Source: Pedobacter sp. KBW06 (GTDB lineage Bacteria; Bacteroidota; Bacteroidia; Sphingobacteriales; Sphingobacteriaceae). From it: a stretch of DNA of 64,000 nt. The stretch covers positions 346,009 through 410,008 of the forward strand of contig NZ_QAJL01000004.1 in the NCBI RefSeq assembly GCF_003852525.1, written 5' to 3'. Below, piece after piece: positions 25,653 to 34,762 of the stretch (the stretch's first letter is position 1; the number at the start of each line of letters is the position of its first letter). The position numbers and the translations under genes were made by a program. The notes beneath the pieces were generated by a model. The model saw only the letters and a list, made by a program, of their open reading frames with translations. It made no database searches and was not told the DNA's origin.

Positions 25653-26181
25653 TTTTTAACCGGTACAAATTAAACCGTTCTTTCGGAACCTTTTTAACCT
25701 CGATCAATAGATTCCTTGGCTTCTGATTCAGGATGTCTGATACCCGCATTGGTACAACCTCAAGCCCAAAACGATCCATCAGCTCGGCAACAACCTCAGT
25801 AACCAACCTCCATTCCAGAAAAAAGTCGCTTTGTAGCAACTCATCCATAAAACTGGCGAGACCTGGGGTCTTACTTTTCAGATAACCTATTTCGATACCA
25901 GCAGCTTTAACATAAGCTTCAATGCTCCCCCAAAGCGCTTCTCTTGAAGGAATTGGAAAATCAGGATCCCCAAGCTGATAATACCTGACACCGAAGCAGG
26001 ATGCAATCTCCTCTTGTTTGTCGATCCCGATACTCAACCCACCCGCTTCCACAGAAGCAATATAAGGCTGGTAAACGGCTATGGCCGTAGCAAAAGCCTC
26101 CTGAGAGATGTTTGCCTTTTTCCGATAGGCTTTAAGCCGCCCGGCGTACTCTGTTCTGACATTCTTTTCTTTTTCTGACAT
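25648..26181 (-). CDS. XRE-family helix-turn-helix protein
   Basis: A 177-residue protein with an XRE-type helix-turn-helix in residues 12-70 (AGRLKAYRKKANISQEAFATAIAVYQPYIASVEAGG): the GxRLKxxRxxxxxSQExxA pattern and a recognition-helix-like segment. The C-terminal 100 residues are helical and unassigned (SIEAYVKAAGIEIGYLKS, WRLVTEVVAELMDRFGLEV). It may be a DNA-binding regulator with a ligand- or partner-binding tail. The gene reads toward DUF4287 and away from the TlpA-SusC-SusD operon at 26422, so it could regulate that operon across the 240-bp gap; there is no direct evidence. I saw no toxin partner, although XRE proteins are often antitoxins. Confidence 0.8.
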   Translation of the reverse strand: MSEKEKNVRTEYAGRLKAYRKKANISQEAFATAIAVYQPYIASVEAGGLSIGIDKQEEIASCFGVRYYQLGDPDFPIPSREALWGSIEAYVKAAGIEIGYLKSKTPGLASFMDELLQSDFFLEWRLVTEVVAELMDRFGLEVVPMRVSDILNQKPRNLLIEVKKVPKERFNLYRLKR

Positions 26182-26421
26182 AATTCAAATAGAACGATAG
26201 TAATAATATTAATTAATATGACATAAGGTATATTAATCAGTTTATGCGTACATTTACTACACATAATTAACTATTAAGGAATAATAATCAAATTATTATA
26301 AATTAATACAAACTTATAAAATAAAAATCATGAAATGTAACCCGTTTAATCTGATCAAATGTCCTCCGGTCTAGCCGCATTCTTCCGCCGCTAATTTTAT
26401 TATTCAACTAAACTTTTTAAA

Positions 26422-27720
26422 ATGAAAAAAACGACAACACTCATCGTAATGGCTGTGCTATGCCTGATTTTTAATGCAGATGCACAAAAACCCAATCCAG
26501 CTATAAAACCGCTAAATGTAGGAGATCAGCTTCCGGAAGCAATATGGGATATGTCCTTTCAGGTGGTCAACCATAAAGAAGGGAAGAAAACCATCTCTTT
26601 AAAAGAACATAAAGGTAAATTGATCATTATCGACTTCTGGACGACCTCCTGCGCCGTCTGCATTGACGCGATGCCGAACCTACACCAACTGGAAAAGCAA
26701 TTTTCCGACAATATGATCAGTATTGGGGCAACCCATGAAAATAGAGAAAAAATTACTTCGTTCATATCTACAAATAAGACTTTAAAAGCATTAAAGATCT
26801 ATTCTATTGTTCAGGACACCTTGCTAAAGAAATTTTTCCCTCATCGATTGGTTCCTCACTATGTATGGATCGGCCATGATGGATTGATAGAGGCGATTAC
26901 CTCAGCAGACCAGATAACGGCTGAAAATGTAACACAGGTAATTAACGAAGTGCCTAAAACTATAGAAACGAAGATGGACCTGAATGTAAACAGGCCGCTG
27001 TTTATGGATGAAAGGTTATCAGCTGACCAGATTCAACATTATTCCATTCTAGTCAAGGGACTTCAACATGGCTTGGGAAGCGGAATGACAAGAAATCCAA
27101 TAGGAAATACAACATCCCGAATATGTTTTAGCAATTCCCCAATTCTGACCATGTATGTCATTGCTGCAGGTCATCTATTCAAAAAGAACGGGCAAGATTT
27201 TCATCCGTCCAAAAGATTAATCATTGCAAGCTCATATCCTGATCGTTTAACGTATAGCCCTCCTGTAATAGATAAAAAAAACTGGTCTGAGCATAATTTA
27301 TATACTTATGACCTCGTCATTCCCTTCAAAGATTCCGAAAACTTATATCACTACCTACTTGAAGACTTGAATCGTTACTCTGATTTTATTGGTCAAATCG
27401 AAAAAAGAAGAACAAAATGCCTGGTCCTCATCAAAAAGAACAAGAACAAAACGATCGTTTCCAGTTCAGCTAAAAGTAGTTATCCCCTTCAGATCTATGC
27501 AAACGTTTTGGATTCAAAAGAGTTCATTCCAATCCCGATACTAAATGAAACAGGAATAAACGATGAGGTAAGACTATTGAAACCAGCAAGTGAAAACATG
27601 AAAACATTGCTTGACGAACTTCATGCACTTAACCTCGACCTGAAGGAAGTCTACAGAGAGATTGACTTTCTGGTCATCCGTGATAAAAAAGCAGTCCAAT
27701 TGTCAACCCAATTAAAATAG
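26422..27720 (+). CDS. TlpA-type thioredoxin-fold protein of a SusCD locus
   Basis: A 432-residue exported thioredoxin-like protein. A signal peptide ends at about residue 21 (LCLIFNADAQ). A TlpA/AhpC-type domain at residues 30-160 has the redox site WTTSCAVCIDAMP with Cys77 and Cys80, and a later LVPHYVWIG segment that carries the cis-proline. The remaining 260 residues have no motif I recognise. Proteins of this kind are common in Sphingobacteriaceae in front of SusC/SusD pairs and probably reduce or isomerise disulfides in the periplasm. It is the first gene of a three-gene operon and ends 10 bp before the SusC-type gene. Its substrate is unknown. Confidence 0.88.
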   Translation: MKKTTTLIVMAVLCLIFNADAQKPNPAIKPLNVGDQLPEAIWDMSFQVVNHKEGKKTISLKEHKGKLIIIDFWTTSCAVCIDAMPNLHQLEKQFSDNMISIGATHENREKITSFISTNKTLKALKIYSIVQDTLLKKFFPHRLVPHYVWIGHDGLIEAITSADQITAENVTQVINEVPKTIETKMDLNVNRPLFMDERLSADQIQHYSILVKGLQHGLGSGMTRNPIGNTTSRICFSNSPILTMYVIAAGHLFKKNGQDFHPSKRLIIASSYPDRLTYSPPVIDKKNWSEHNLYTYDLVIPFKDSENLYHYLLEDLNRYSDFIGQIEKRRTKCLVLIKKNKNKTIVSSSAKSSYPLQIYANVLDSKEFIPIPILNETGINDEVRLLKPASENMKTLLDELHALNLDLKEVYREIDFLVIRDKKAVQLSTQLK

Positions 27721-27730
27721 CGACGGTGCC

Positions 27731-30700
27731 ATGAAGCATTTATTCATTCTCAGCCTGCTCCTTTCCTGGATGCCAGCTGCTCTGGGACAGACCAGAATTA
27801 ACGGAACAATTCTTTCATTTCATGACAAAATCCCATTAAAAAAAGTTTCTATAAAGATCAAAAACAATAAAACAACCTTATTTTCTGATGATAAAGGAAA
27901 TTTTAGCTTAATGTATACAGGCAAACCTATCAATTTGGAGATCTCCTATATCGGATATGAAAGCCAGGAAGTTACGGTAATCAGCCCATCAACAACACCT
28001 TTAATCATTCTGCTAAAAGAGGACATCTTCAATTTAAAGGAAGTTATGATTTCCACTGGTTATCAGCAACTACCTAAAGAACGTGCTACAGGATCCTTTA
28101 CTTTAATTGATCAGAATACCCTTCGTGAACAAGTGAGTACGAATATATTAGACAGACTGGAAGGCGTTGCAAACAGTGTAGTTGCAGATCGTAATACCAG
28201 TGCGGCTAACGGAAGATTAATGATAAGGGGACTGAGTACGATTCAGGGACCAAAAGAGCCTCTGATTATTCTGGACAATTTTCCTTATGAAGGAAATACA
28301 GAAAATATCAATCCAAATGATGTTGCCAGTATCACTATTCTAAAAGACGCTGCTGCAGCCTCTATATGGGGCGCCCGTGCAGGAAATGGCGTAATTGTAA
28401 TCACAACTAAAAAAGGGAAGTTAAATCAAAAACTAAGCGTAGATTTCAATATCAACCAAACTTTAACTGACAAGCCGGATCTCTTTTACATCCCGCAAAT
28501 CTCCTCTTCTGACTTTATAGACGTTGAGACCATGCTATATAACAAGGGCTATTATAAGAATGACATCAATTCTCCTTTGCAACCTGCTTTATCTCCTGTC
28601 GTGGAACTACTCATCAAACAGGCCGCAGCATCCGGACTGGAAAAAGAAAAAATAGGAGATCAACTTAATGCATTGAAAAGAATAGATGTAAGAGATGAGT
28701 TCAATAAATATTTTTATAGACAATCGCTCAACCAACAATACGCGGTAAACCTTAATGGAGGTTCAGAAATCATGTCCTGGTTGGTTTCCTCGGGCTATGA
28801 CCGCAATATCAGTAACCTGAACGCACCTTATGATCGCCTCAGTCTTCGGGTGGAAAATATGATAAAGCCAACAAAACAGCTGGAACTAAATATTGGAATT
28901 ACCTATACAAACAGTAAATCTGAAAATGGCAGGCCAGAATATGGCAGCATCACCGGCCACAAAAACAGCTTGGCACCATACACAAGATTTACAGATGACA
29001 ATGGAAACCCTTTGGCCCTTCCGAAGTTAATAAAACCAGCTCATGCCTTAAACATTGGAAAAGGAAAACTCCTGGATTGGCAATATTATCCTCTTGAAGA
29101 CTATAAACACAATACCACTTCTAACATTCAGAATAGTTTACTGGCAAATATAGGGCTTAGGTATAAGCTCCCGTTCGGAATAAGTACAGACATCCGATAC
29201 CAATATCAACGTCAGCAAACTACTGACAATACGGTGAATGATCAGGAGAGCTATCGTTCCAGAAATTTGGTCAATACCTATACCCAGATCTCAAAAACCG
29301 GAGAAGCCATTTACAAAATACCTATGGGTGGGATTCTGGAATACAGAAATCAGCTCATGCAAGCCCATAATTTAAGAGGACAATTAAATGTGGATAAAAG
29401 TTGGAATGACCACAGTGTTTCCGCGATTGCCGGGGCAGAATTTCGGGAAACAAATCAGGGAAGTAACGGACTAACCCTTTATGGGTACAATCACGACTTA
29501 CTCAGTTCCGGTCTTGTGGACTATACTCAGGAATACCCAAGCATCATTAACGGGTCCAAGCAATTTATTCCCCCAGGACCACCAGTTCGTTACGGTCTTA
29601 CCCGGTTTGTATCCCTATTCAGCAACGCTGCCTATACCTACAAAAATAAGTACACCTTCTCTATAAGCGGGCGCAGAGACGCCTCCAATTTGTTCGGACT
29701 AAATACCAATGACAAATGGAATCCATTATGGTCATCGGGATTAAGCTGGGAAATATCCAAAGAACCATTCTATAAGAGCAGTTTCCTTAGCTATTTAAAA
29801 TTGAGGTTGACCTATGGATTTAGCGGAAATGTAGACCCCTCCAAGAGTGCAGTCACCACGATTCTATATCAGGCTTTGTCTCCTTATACTTTAACGCCCT
29901 ATGCCAGATTCAACAAATTCGCCAACCCTGAACTCAAATGGGAAACCAACAGAATGATCAATCTTGGTATAGATTTTAGCTTCGCAGCAAACCGCGTTAA
30001 TGGAAGCATAGAGTATTATCAAAAAAAAGGTGGCAATCTTTTCGGAACCGAACTTTTAGATTACACTTCCGGAATTGGCAGTACCATCATGAAAAATGTC
30101 GCTTCCACAAAGGGGCATGGAGTTGATCTGGAGCTCAATAGCTTAAATATAAACCAGGATTTTAAGTGGCGCACAAATCTTAATATCAGCTTTAATCAGG
30201 ATAGGATCACCGAATATTATTTAAGCAATAGAGAAGCAAGTGTCTTTTTAACCAAAGGCGTTTCCGGGCTAAAAGGAAAGCCCACGTATGCTGTGTTTGC
30301 TTACAAGTGGGCCGGCCTTGATCCCCAAACAGGTGAGCCAAGAGGCTACCTCAACAACGAAATCAGCAAAAATTACAACCTTCTTGTAGGATCCGGTGTA
30401 AAAATAGAAGATCTAAAATACTATGGCTCCGCAATTCCAACCCTCTTTGGCTCTATAGGCAATACATTTTCCTATAAAAACCTATCGCTAACTTTTCGAA
30501 TGATGTATAAGTTTGGCTATTACTTTAGAAGGAACAGCATTAACTATTCTTCATTATATTCTCAGGGAATGGGGCATGCTGATTTCTCAAAAAGATGGAA
30601 GCAACCCGGAGATGAAAACACAACAAATGTCCCGGCTTATATGTATCCATTCTCTGGTCAGATGCAAACACTTTATTCCTTTGGTGAGTCACTTGTGGAG

Positions 30701-30922
30701 CGGGGAGACCACATCAGGCTTCACTATGTCCAATTGAGCTATCAACTCAATAAAGAGAATTTCAGACGGCTTCCAATGAAAACCATTCATTTATCCTTTA
30801 ACATAAACAACATGGGAATACTTTGGAGCGCAAATAAAGAGAAGATCGATCCGGACTTTATCGGAGAAAAAAGCATCCCGAACCCAAGGAGTTATTCTTT
30901 TGGACTTCGGACAAATTTTTAA
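27731..30922 (+). CDS. SusC/RagA-type TonB-linked outer-membrane transporter
   Basis: A 1,063-residue TonB-dependent receptor of the SusC/RagA type. Signal peptide (residues 1-19, ending ALGQ) is followed by a carboxypeptidase-regulatory-like domain (residues 22-100, INGTILSFHDKIPLKKVSIKI...). Then comes a TonB-box-like stretch near EVMISTGYQQLPKERATGSF, the plug domain, and the SusC signature VASITILKDAAAASIWGARAGNGVIVITTKKG near residues 198-228. The rest is beta-barrel. It imports bulky substrates with a SusD lipoprotein lid, energised by TonB. It overlaps nothing and is followed by the SusD gene after 20 bp. Substrate cannot be read from sequence: there is no glycoside hydrolase or peptidase in the operon. 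Confidence 0.96.
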   Translation: MKHLFILSLLLSWMPAALGQTRINGTILSFHDKIPLKKVSIKIKNNKTTLFSDDKGNFSLMYTGKPINLEISYIGYESQEVTVISPSTTPLIILLKEDIFNLKEVMISTGYQQLPKERATGSFTLIDQNTLREQVSTNILDRLEGVANSVVADRNTSAANGRLMIRGLSTIQGPKEPLIILDNFPYEGNTENINPNDVASITILKDAAAASIWGARAGNGVIVITTKKGKLNQKLSVDFNINQTLTDKPDLFYIPQISSSDFIDVETMLYNKGYYKNDINSPLQPALSPVVELLIKQAAASGLEKEKIGDQLNALKRIDVRDEFNKYFYRQSLNQQYAVNLNGGSEIMSWLVSSGYDRNISNLNAPYDRLSLRVENMIKPTKQLELNIGITYTNSKSENGRPEYGSITGHKNSLAPYTRFTDDNGNPLALPKLIKPAHALNIGKGKLLDWQYYPLEDYKHNTTSNIQNSLLANIGLRYKLPFGISTDIRYQYQRQQTTDNTVNDQESYRSRNLVNTYTQISKTGEAIYKIPMGGILEYRNQLMQAHNLRGQLNVDKSWNDHSVSAIAGAEFRETNQGSNGLTLYGYNHDLLSSGLVDYTQEYPSIINGSKQFIPPGPPVRYGLTRFVSLFSNAAYTYKNKYTFSISGRRDASNLFGLNTNDKWNPLWSSGLSWEISKEPFYKSSFLSYLKLRLTYGFSGNVDPSKSAVTTILYQALSPYTLTPYARFNKFANPELKWETNRMINLGIDFSFAANRVNGSIEYYQKKGGNLFGTELLDYTSGIGSTIMKNVASTKGHGVDLELNSLNINQDFKWRTNLNISFNQDRITEYYLSNREASVFLTKGVSGLKGKPTYAVFAYKWAGLDPQTGEPRGYLNNEISKNYNLLVGSGVKIEDLKYYGSAIPTLFGSIGNTFSYKNLSLTFRMMYKFGYYFRRNSINYSSLYSQGMGHADFSKRWKQPGDENTTNVPAYMYPFSGQMQTLYSFGESLVERGDHIRLHYVQLSYQLNKENFRRLPMKTIHLSFNINNMGILWSANKEKIDPDFIGEKSIPNPRSYSFGLRTNF

Positions 30923-30942
30923 CCTAATACATAAAAAACATC

Positions 30943-32304
30943 ATGATGGTATCAAGAAAAATTTATCTCGCCCTTTTCTGTGGCTTGGTTTTCGGGAGCG
31001 CAGGTTGTCAGAAATTCCTCGATGCAAAACCAGAAAAGACATTAACTATACCAAGCACATTAGCCGATTTTCAGGCTTTACTGGATAATTATCCCATTTT
31101 TGCACCCGATCCTCATGAAGGAGAACATAGTGATGATGACCACTATTTAAACAATGACGACTGGGAGTCACTTTATAGTGATTATGAAAGAAAAATATAT
31201 ACCTGGGAAAAGGAATATCAGTTTGACAGTGAAGCCAACAGTTGGAGTAACACTTATCGCACAATCTACTTTTGCAATACAGTACTGGAAGGATTGCAAA
31301 AGATAAATAGAAACCCTAAAAATTCTGCAGAATGGGATCATCTGAAAGGACAGGCGCTATACTACCGTGGAAAACGACTACTGCAGGCCAGCTTTATCTG
31401 GACACCAGCCTACGATAAAGGCACAGCCAATTCAGATCTCGGGCTTCCATTACGATTCAGTGCAGATTTCAATATAAAGTCCAAAAGAGCCTCTGTAGAA
31501 GAAACTTACCTTCAATTATTGAACGACCTGAAATCTTCCATCCAATTGCTACCCATAAACCCTGTTAGCAAAGTAAGACCATCAAAACCGGCCTGCTATG
31601 CTTTGCTATCACGCGCTTATCTATCGATGAGAGATTATGTAAATGCAGGTCTTTATGCGGATTCCTGTCTACAACTGAATCATGAACTTATAGATTATAA
31701 TGATTTAGATGGAACGGAGATCAACCCGCTAAAAAGATTCAATACAGAAGTGATTGCAGAAAATGAAATTGGCGAAGGTCAGGCACTCAACTTTACCCGG
31801 GGAAGAGTAAGTCCAGATTTATACAATATGTATGATCAGGATGACCTGAGAAAAGAGATGTTATTCAGCAACAATCCAGATGGAACCCATGGCTTCAGAG
31901 CGCGATTAGTAGGAACAACAGGTTTATTTGGAGGAACAGCGACGAATGAAGTTTACCTTAACAGGGCTGAATCTTATGCCAGAGCGGGAAAAACTACTCT
32001 GGCTTTAAACGACTTAAACAAATTGCTTTTAAAGCGTTGGAGAAAAAACAAATTTAATCCCATCTCTGGCTTGGATGCAAAAGAGGTTCTTGATCTAATC
32101 TTAAAAGAACGCAGAAAAGAGCTGTTATTTAGAGGAATCAGATGGGTAGATCTAAAAAGGTTAAATAAAGAAGGTCGCAATATTGTATTAACAAGAAACC
32201 TTAATAACAAAATTTATAGACTCGAACCAAACGACTTAAGATATACATTACTTATTCCACAGGATGTAATTACACGTTCAGGTATGCAGCAAAACCCGCG
32301 TTAA
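30943..32304 (+). CDS. SusD/RagB-family lipoprotein
   Basis: A 453-residue lipoprotein with lipobox cysteine Cys22 (GSAGCQKFLD) and the KFLDxKPxKxxxxPxTLxDFQALLD start typical of SusD/RagB. TPR-like helices follow, with YLNRAESYARAG near residue 340 and LILKERRKELLFRGIRWVDLKRLN near residue 390. The end (LIPQDVITRSGMQQNPR) is a slightly shortened form of the usual QNPGY. It is the surface-exposed ligand-binding lid of the SusC-type transporter directly upstream. The operon ends with the terminator at 32327. It is short for the family (usually 480-600 residues), but the landmarks from both ends are there. Confidence 0.94.
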   Translation: MMVSRKIYLALFCGLVFGSAGCQKFLDAKPEKTLTIPSTLADFQALLDNYPIFAPDPHEGEHSDDDHYLNNDDWESLYSDYERKIYTWEKEYQFDSEANSWSNTYRTIYFCNTVLEGLQKINRNPKNSAEWDHLKGQALYYRGKRLLQASFIWTPAYDKGTANSDLGLPLRFSADFNIKSKRASVEETYLQLLNDLKSSIQLLPINPVSKVRPSKPACYALLSRAYLSMRDYVNAGLYADSCLQLNHELIDYNDLDGTEINPLKRFNTEVIAENEIGEGQALNFTRGRVSPDLYNMYDQDDLRKEMLFSNNPDGTHGFRARLVGTTGLFGGTATNEVYLNRAESYARAGKTTLALNDLNKLLLKRWRKNKFNPISGLDAKEVLDLILKERRKELLFRGIRWVDLKRLNKEGRNIVLTRNLNNKIYRLEPNDLRYTLLIPQDVITRSGMQQNPR

Positions 32305-32326
32305 TCTGTTGAAAATAACTTAAAAT

Positions 32327-32353
32327 AAAACCCCTACGCTTTATAGGGGTTTT
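32327..32353 (+). terminator. Intrinsic terminator of the TlpA-SusC-SusD operon
   Basis: A 10-bp stem AAAACCCCTA / TAGGGGTTTT around a 7-base loop, ending in TTTT. It lies 22 bp after the SusD stop. The 3' end of the DUF6520-like gene on the minus strand is 23 bp farther on, so the hairpin may also help terminate that operon. Confidence 0.85.
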
Positions 32354-32376
32354 AAACCCATTTTATCAGACGGTCA

Positions 32377-32742
32377 TCAAGGGGCGAACTTTTTTGATTC
32401 AGCATTATTTAGGATAGTGACGGCGTTGTCACTATATTCAGTTAAAAAATAGGCCTCTAAATCTTCAGATGTCATTACGGAAGCGTCTACCAACAAAGTG
32501 CATGGGATATTTCCTAAAGCTAAACAACCGGTCTGATTACCGGGATCTTCTTTTGCCCAGTTATCTCCATTAAGAATAGCTGCAGGAATGGACGCCGCTG
32601 ATGTAGGATGTGTATAATACCATCTTGTTTCCGCCCTCTCTTTCGCCTTTGTAAACGGCTTAAAAGCAAACACCAATCCGATTACTGCTACTAAAACTAT
32701 CGTGGCCATGGCACTTAACCAGGCCTTCTTATTTGTTTTCAT
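32377..32742 (-). CDS. DUF6520-type small membrane-anchored protein
   Basis: A 121-residue protein: an N-terminal hydrophobic segment (residues 8-28, WLSAMATIVLVAVIGLVFAF) as signal or anchor, then a soluble region with WYYTHP near residue 42 and two cysteines, in GCLALGNIPCTLL near residues 73-82. The overall layout (KKxxL..., FKPF, then YxH, and a conserved C-x(7-8)-PC) resembles the DUF6520 family of Bacteroidota. Function unknown. It is the last gene of a three-gene set with the HTH gene and the 37-residue ORF and follows a 25-bp gap. The two cysteines next to a TlpA-type protein operon are noteworthy but no functional link is shown. Confidence 0.65.
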   Translation of the reverse strand: MKTNKKAWLSAMATIVLVAVIGLVFAFKPFTKAKERAETRWYYTHPTSAASIPAAILNGDNWAKEDPGNQTGCLALGNIPCTLLVDASVMTSEDLEAYFLTEYSDNAVTILNNAESKKFAP

Positions 32743-32767
32743 ATCAATTCCTTCTTAAATTAAAAAA

Positions 32768-32881
32768 TTATTCATCTGTGCCTGTAAAGTAGGCTTCCCG
32801 AAAAACATCTGACGCTCCACCAAATGTATTTTCCTTCCCTATCTGACACGGCAATGCCGTGAACACTGCAAACTTTTTCAT
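32768..32881 (-). CDS. 37-residue coupled small ORF, unknown
   Basis: The ORF begins with MKKFAVFTALPC, has one cysteine, a GG pair followed by Ala-Ser (NTFGGASDV) and ends in YFTGTDE. Its ATG lies one base after the stop of the HTH gene (TGA-G-ATG), a layout that favours translational coupling. It lies 25 bp ahead of the DUF6520-type gene. The short length prevents a homology call. A GG motif at residues 23-24 could be a double-glycine-type leader cleavage site, but I saw no peptidase or ABC exporter beside it. Treat as a probable gene by position only. Confidence 0.5.
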   Translation of the reverse strand: MKKFAVFTALPCQIGKENTFGGASDVFREAYFTGTDE

Positions 32882-32882
32882 C

Positions 32883-33110
32883 TCATCTTTTTTTTAGGAG
32901 TACATACCGTTTCAAAGCTTTGTCATATCGGATGTCATGCCCCTCCTTCCGCAGGCGGGCTACCAGATATTTGACGGTACGCTCACAGCACTCCATTCGC
33001 CTCGCTACAAAAGCGACACTTCTGGCCTGCTTGGAACCGATCAGGCTCAATAATCTGCAAAGTCGGTCTCGGTAAAATATCTGAGTCATACAATCAGCTT
33101 TTATCTTCAC
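32883..33110 (-). CDS. Small winged-helix/HTH protein
   Basis: A 75-residue basic protein with a helix-turn-helix of the HTH_11/winged type: LCRLLSLIGSKQARSVAFVARRMECCERTVKYLVARLRKEGHDI, where FVARRMECCERTVKYLVARLR has the classical turn and recognition helix. The tail KRYVLLKKR fits a wing strand. It is the first gene of the HTH/37-residue/DUF6520 set; Met8 at 33089 is an alternative start. Likely a DNA-binding regulator of its own set; the target is unknown. Confidence 0.7.
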   Translation of the reverse strand: MKIKADCMTQIFYRDRLCRLLSLIGSKQARSVAFVARRMECCERTVKYLVARLRKEGHDIRYDKALKRYVLLKKR

Positions 33111-33214
33111 TAATTTAGATGGGCAGAGGGCAATCAGCGCTCAATTCAGATAGAATTAGAAGCGCTAAAAAATCAAATAAGTTGAGAATCTAAAGGGCAT
33201 TTTGGAAGATAATT

Positions 33215-33787
33215 CTATTTAAGCTTTTTGATGATCTTGCTCATTGCCTGTTCAGATACGTGGAAATGACTGGCTATACTTTTTTGTGACACCATGTTTA
33301 AAATACCCGGATAAAGACTGCACAGATAGCTTAATTTCTCCTTTGTATTGATGGAAGCGTAAATACCTAAATGTCTGTTACATTCAATTAGTTTCTGAAT
33401 AGAAATGTTTAAACTGATTTTATTAAATTCTGGATCTTCCTCACACATGGCCTTCCAGGCAAAATAATTTAAACAAATGATTTCAGCCTTACTTTCGCAT
33501 ACAATCCCTTGCCTGGATGAGACCCGATTAAAGAAGCTCTCAATGGAGGTCATATATTCACCGGAACCGCTAAAACCAACGGTTCTGTCTTTATCGTTTA
33601 CATGCTCATAATACCTAAAGAAGCCATTATTAACGAAATAAAGATTTTTACAAAACTCGCCAGGATAATGCAGGTGAATTTTCTTTCCCACAGTCCTCCA
33701 TTCCCCACTTTCTTTTAGTAAACGAATACTTTTATCCGTTAGCGTTCCATATTTTTTTAACGATTCAATAAGAGCAGCATGCTTCAT
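33215..33787 (-). CDS. Crp/Fnr-family regulator
   Basis: A 190-residue cyclic-nucleotide-binding-type regulator. I start it at the ATG at 33787 (MKHAALIESLKKYGTLTD); the 14 extra codons upstream are not family-like. Residues about 20-120 form the cNMP-binding beta-roll (HYPGEFCKNLYFVNNGFFRYYEH). At the C-terminus the helix-turn-helix is present but compact (VSQKSIASHFHVSEQAMSKIIKKL), as in the many Bacteroidota Crp-like proteins. It probably responds to an unknown ligand rather than cAMP. There is no obvious partner next to it; the 470 bp upstream has no gene I can support. Confidence 0.85.
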   Translation of the reverse strand: MKHAALIESLKKYGTLTDKSIRLLKESGEWRTVGKKIHLHYPGEFCKNLYFVNNGFFRYYEHVNDKDRTVGFSGSGEYMTSIESFFNRVSSRQGIVCESKAEIICLNYFAWKAMCEEDPEFNKISLNISIQKLIECNRHLGIYASINTKEKLSYLCSLYPGILNMVSQKSIASHFHVSEQAMSKIIKKLK

Positions 33788-33829
33788 AGGGATGATTTTG
33801 ATCCATAGCCAATAATTGAGTTGTACCAT

Positions 33830-34299
33830 ACTCCGGGATGAATAGGTAACAGATAGAATTCCTTAAGATTACCAGGGATTACTCAGGTGGCCAGATAAGC
33901 ATGAAATTGGACATAGGCGTTAATTCAGATAAAAATCATTCCCACAATATAGTCAATTTCCTAAAAAAATAAAACAACATTAAAATATGTGATTTAGTTA
34001 CAATATTTAACAAAATACTTTACAAATAAATTAAAATTATGTTCAACAATACTCCACGAATCTTTCATTTCGACTCAAGATATCAGCCTTTTAGCCATCC
34101 TTCGCGCAAAACAAAACAAACAAAATAAAAAGACACAAAATGTTGTTATAGTTAAATAATTGATATAGATTCAACAAATAACCTCTTGATATATGCAGAA
34201 TAATCCTAATCATCTTAGAAGAAATTCCTGATGATATGCAAAAGCTATAAGAACACTTAAACCACAATTAAAAAACGATAAACAAACACTCAATACATT
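33830..34299. other. 470-bp AT-rich stretch without a gene
   Basis: I see no ORF worth calling, no tRNA and no strong terminator. The sequence is very AT-rich with runs such as CAAAACAAAACAAACAAAAT near 34110. Near 34195 a short segment (ATGCAGAATAATCC...) is followed by stops, and could be a relic of the small genes to the right, but this is weak. Confidence 0.5.
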
Positions 34300-34500
34300 A
34301 TGGAAAGAATATCATTTTTTTTAAACGTAGAAGACGATCCTTATTATCAAATCGGCGTCTGCATTGGCGTAGAAAAAGGATTCGAAAAAGGCTTCAAAAT
34401 CTACCTGGAAACTGCCAGGGCAATGAAACGTGAAGGGCTCCCAATATTTCAAATCACAAGAATAACAAAACTCAGCCCCGAAGAAATAGAAAAATTATAA
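34300..34500 (+). CDS. Rpn-tail-like mini protein (copy 1)
   Basis: A 66-residue protein. Its C-terminal half (ARAMKREGLPIFQITRITKLSPEEIEKL) matches the tail of Rpn-family (PD-(D/E)XK transposase-like) nucleases, where KxxGxxxxxIxxxTGLSxEEIxxL is typical. The nuclease domain is absent. The next gene encodes a related protein (DFLKIDKDPLYRMGKRIGFEKAMKF / FFLNVEDDPYYQIGVCIGVEKGFEKG), so this is a tandem pair of the same family. Function unknown; it may be a stand-alone regulator or remnant. The two reading frames are both open and both have a proper start, which argues against a simple pseudogene. Confidence 0.6.
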   Translation: MERISFFLNVEDDPYYQIGVCIGVEKGFEKGFKIYLETARAMKREGLPIFQITRITKLSPEEIEKL

Positions 34501-34516
34501 CCAAATAAATTATAGG

Positions 34517-34720
34517 ATGACCAGAATATCAGACTTCTTAAAAATAGACAAAGATCCACTGTACAGGATGGGCAAGAGAATTGGTTTTGAAAAAGCCATG
34601 AAATTCAACATGTTACTCATTGTCGGTAAGATGAGAGAGGAAGGCTTTAGCACGGGTCAAATCGCAAAACTGACAAAATTTAGCCCGGAAGAAATAGAGA
34701 CATTTTCTAAAAAGGTTTAA
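34517..34720 (+). CDS. Rpn-tail-like mini protein (copy 2)
   Basis: A 67-residue paralog of the preceding gene (16-bp gap). The shared skeleton is RISxFLxIxxDPxYxxGxxIGxEKxxK... followed by MREEGFSTGQIAKLTKFSPEEIE. The tail has the helix-turn-helix-like motif found at the end of Rpn-type nucleases, without the catalytic domain. The pair probably arose by tandem duplication. No function can be given. Confidence 0.6.
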   Translation: MTRISDFLKIDKDPLYRMGKRIGFEKAMKFNMLLIVGKMREEGFSTGQIAKLTKFSPEEIETFSKKV

Positions 34721-34762
34721 CTTGCAGCGGAGCCAGTCTTACCATAGACCCAATTCCCTTTC

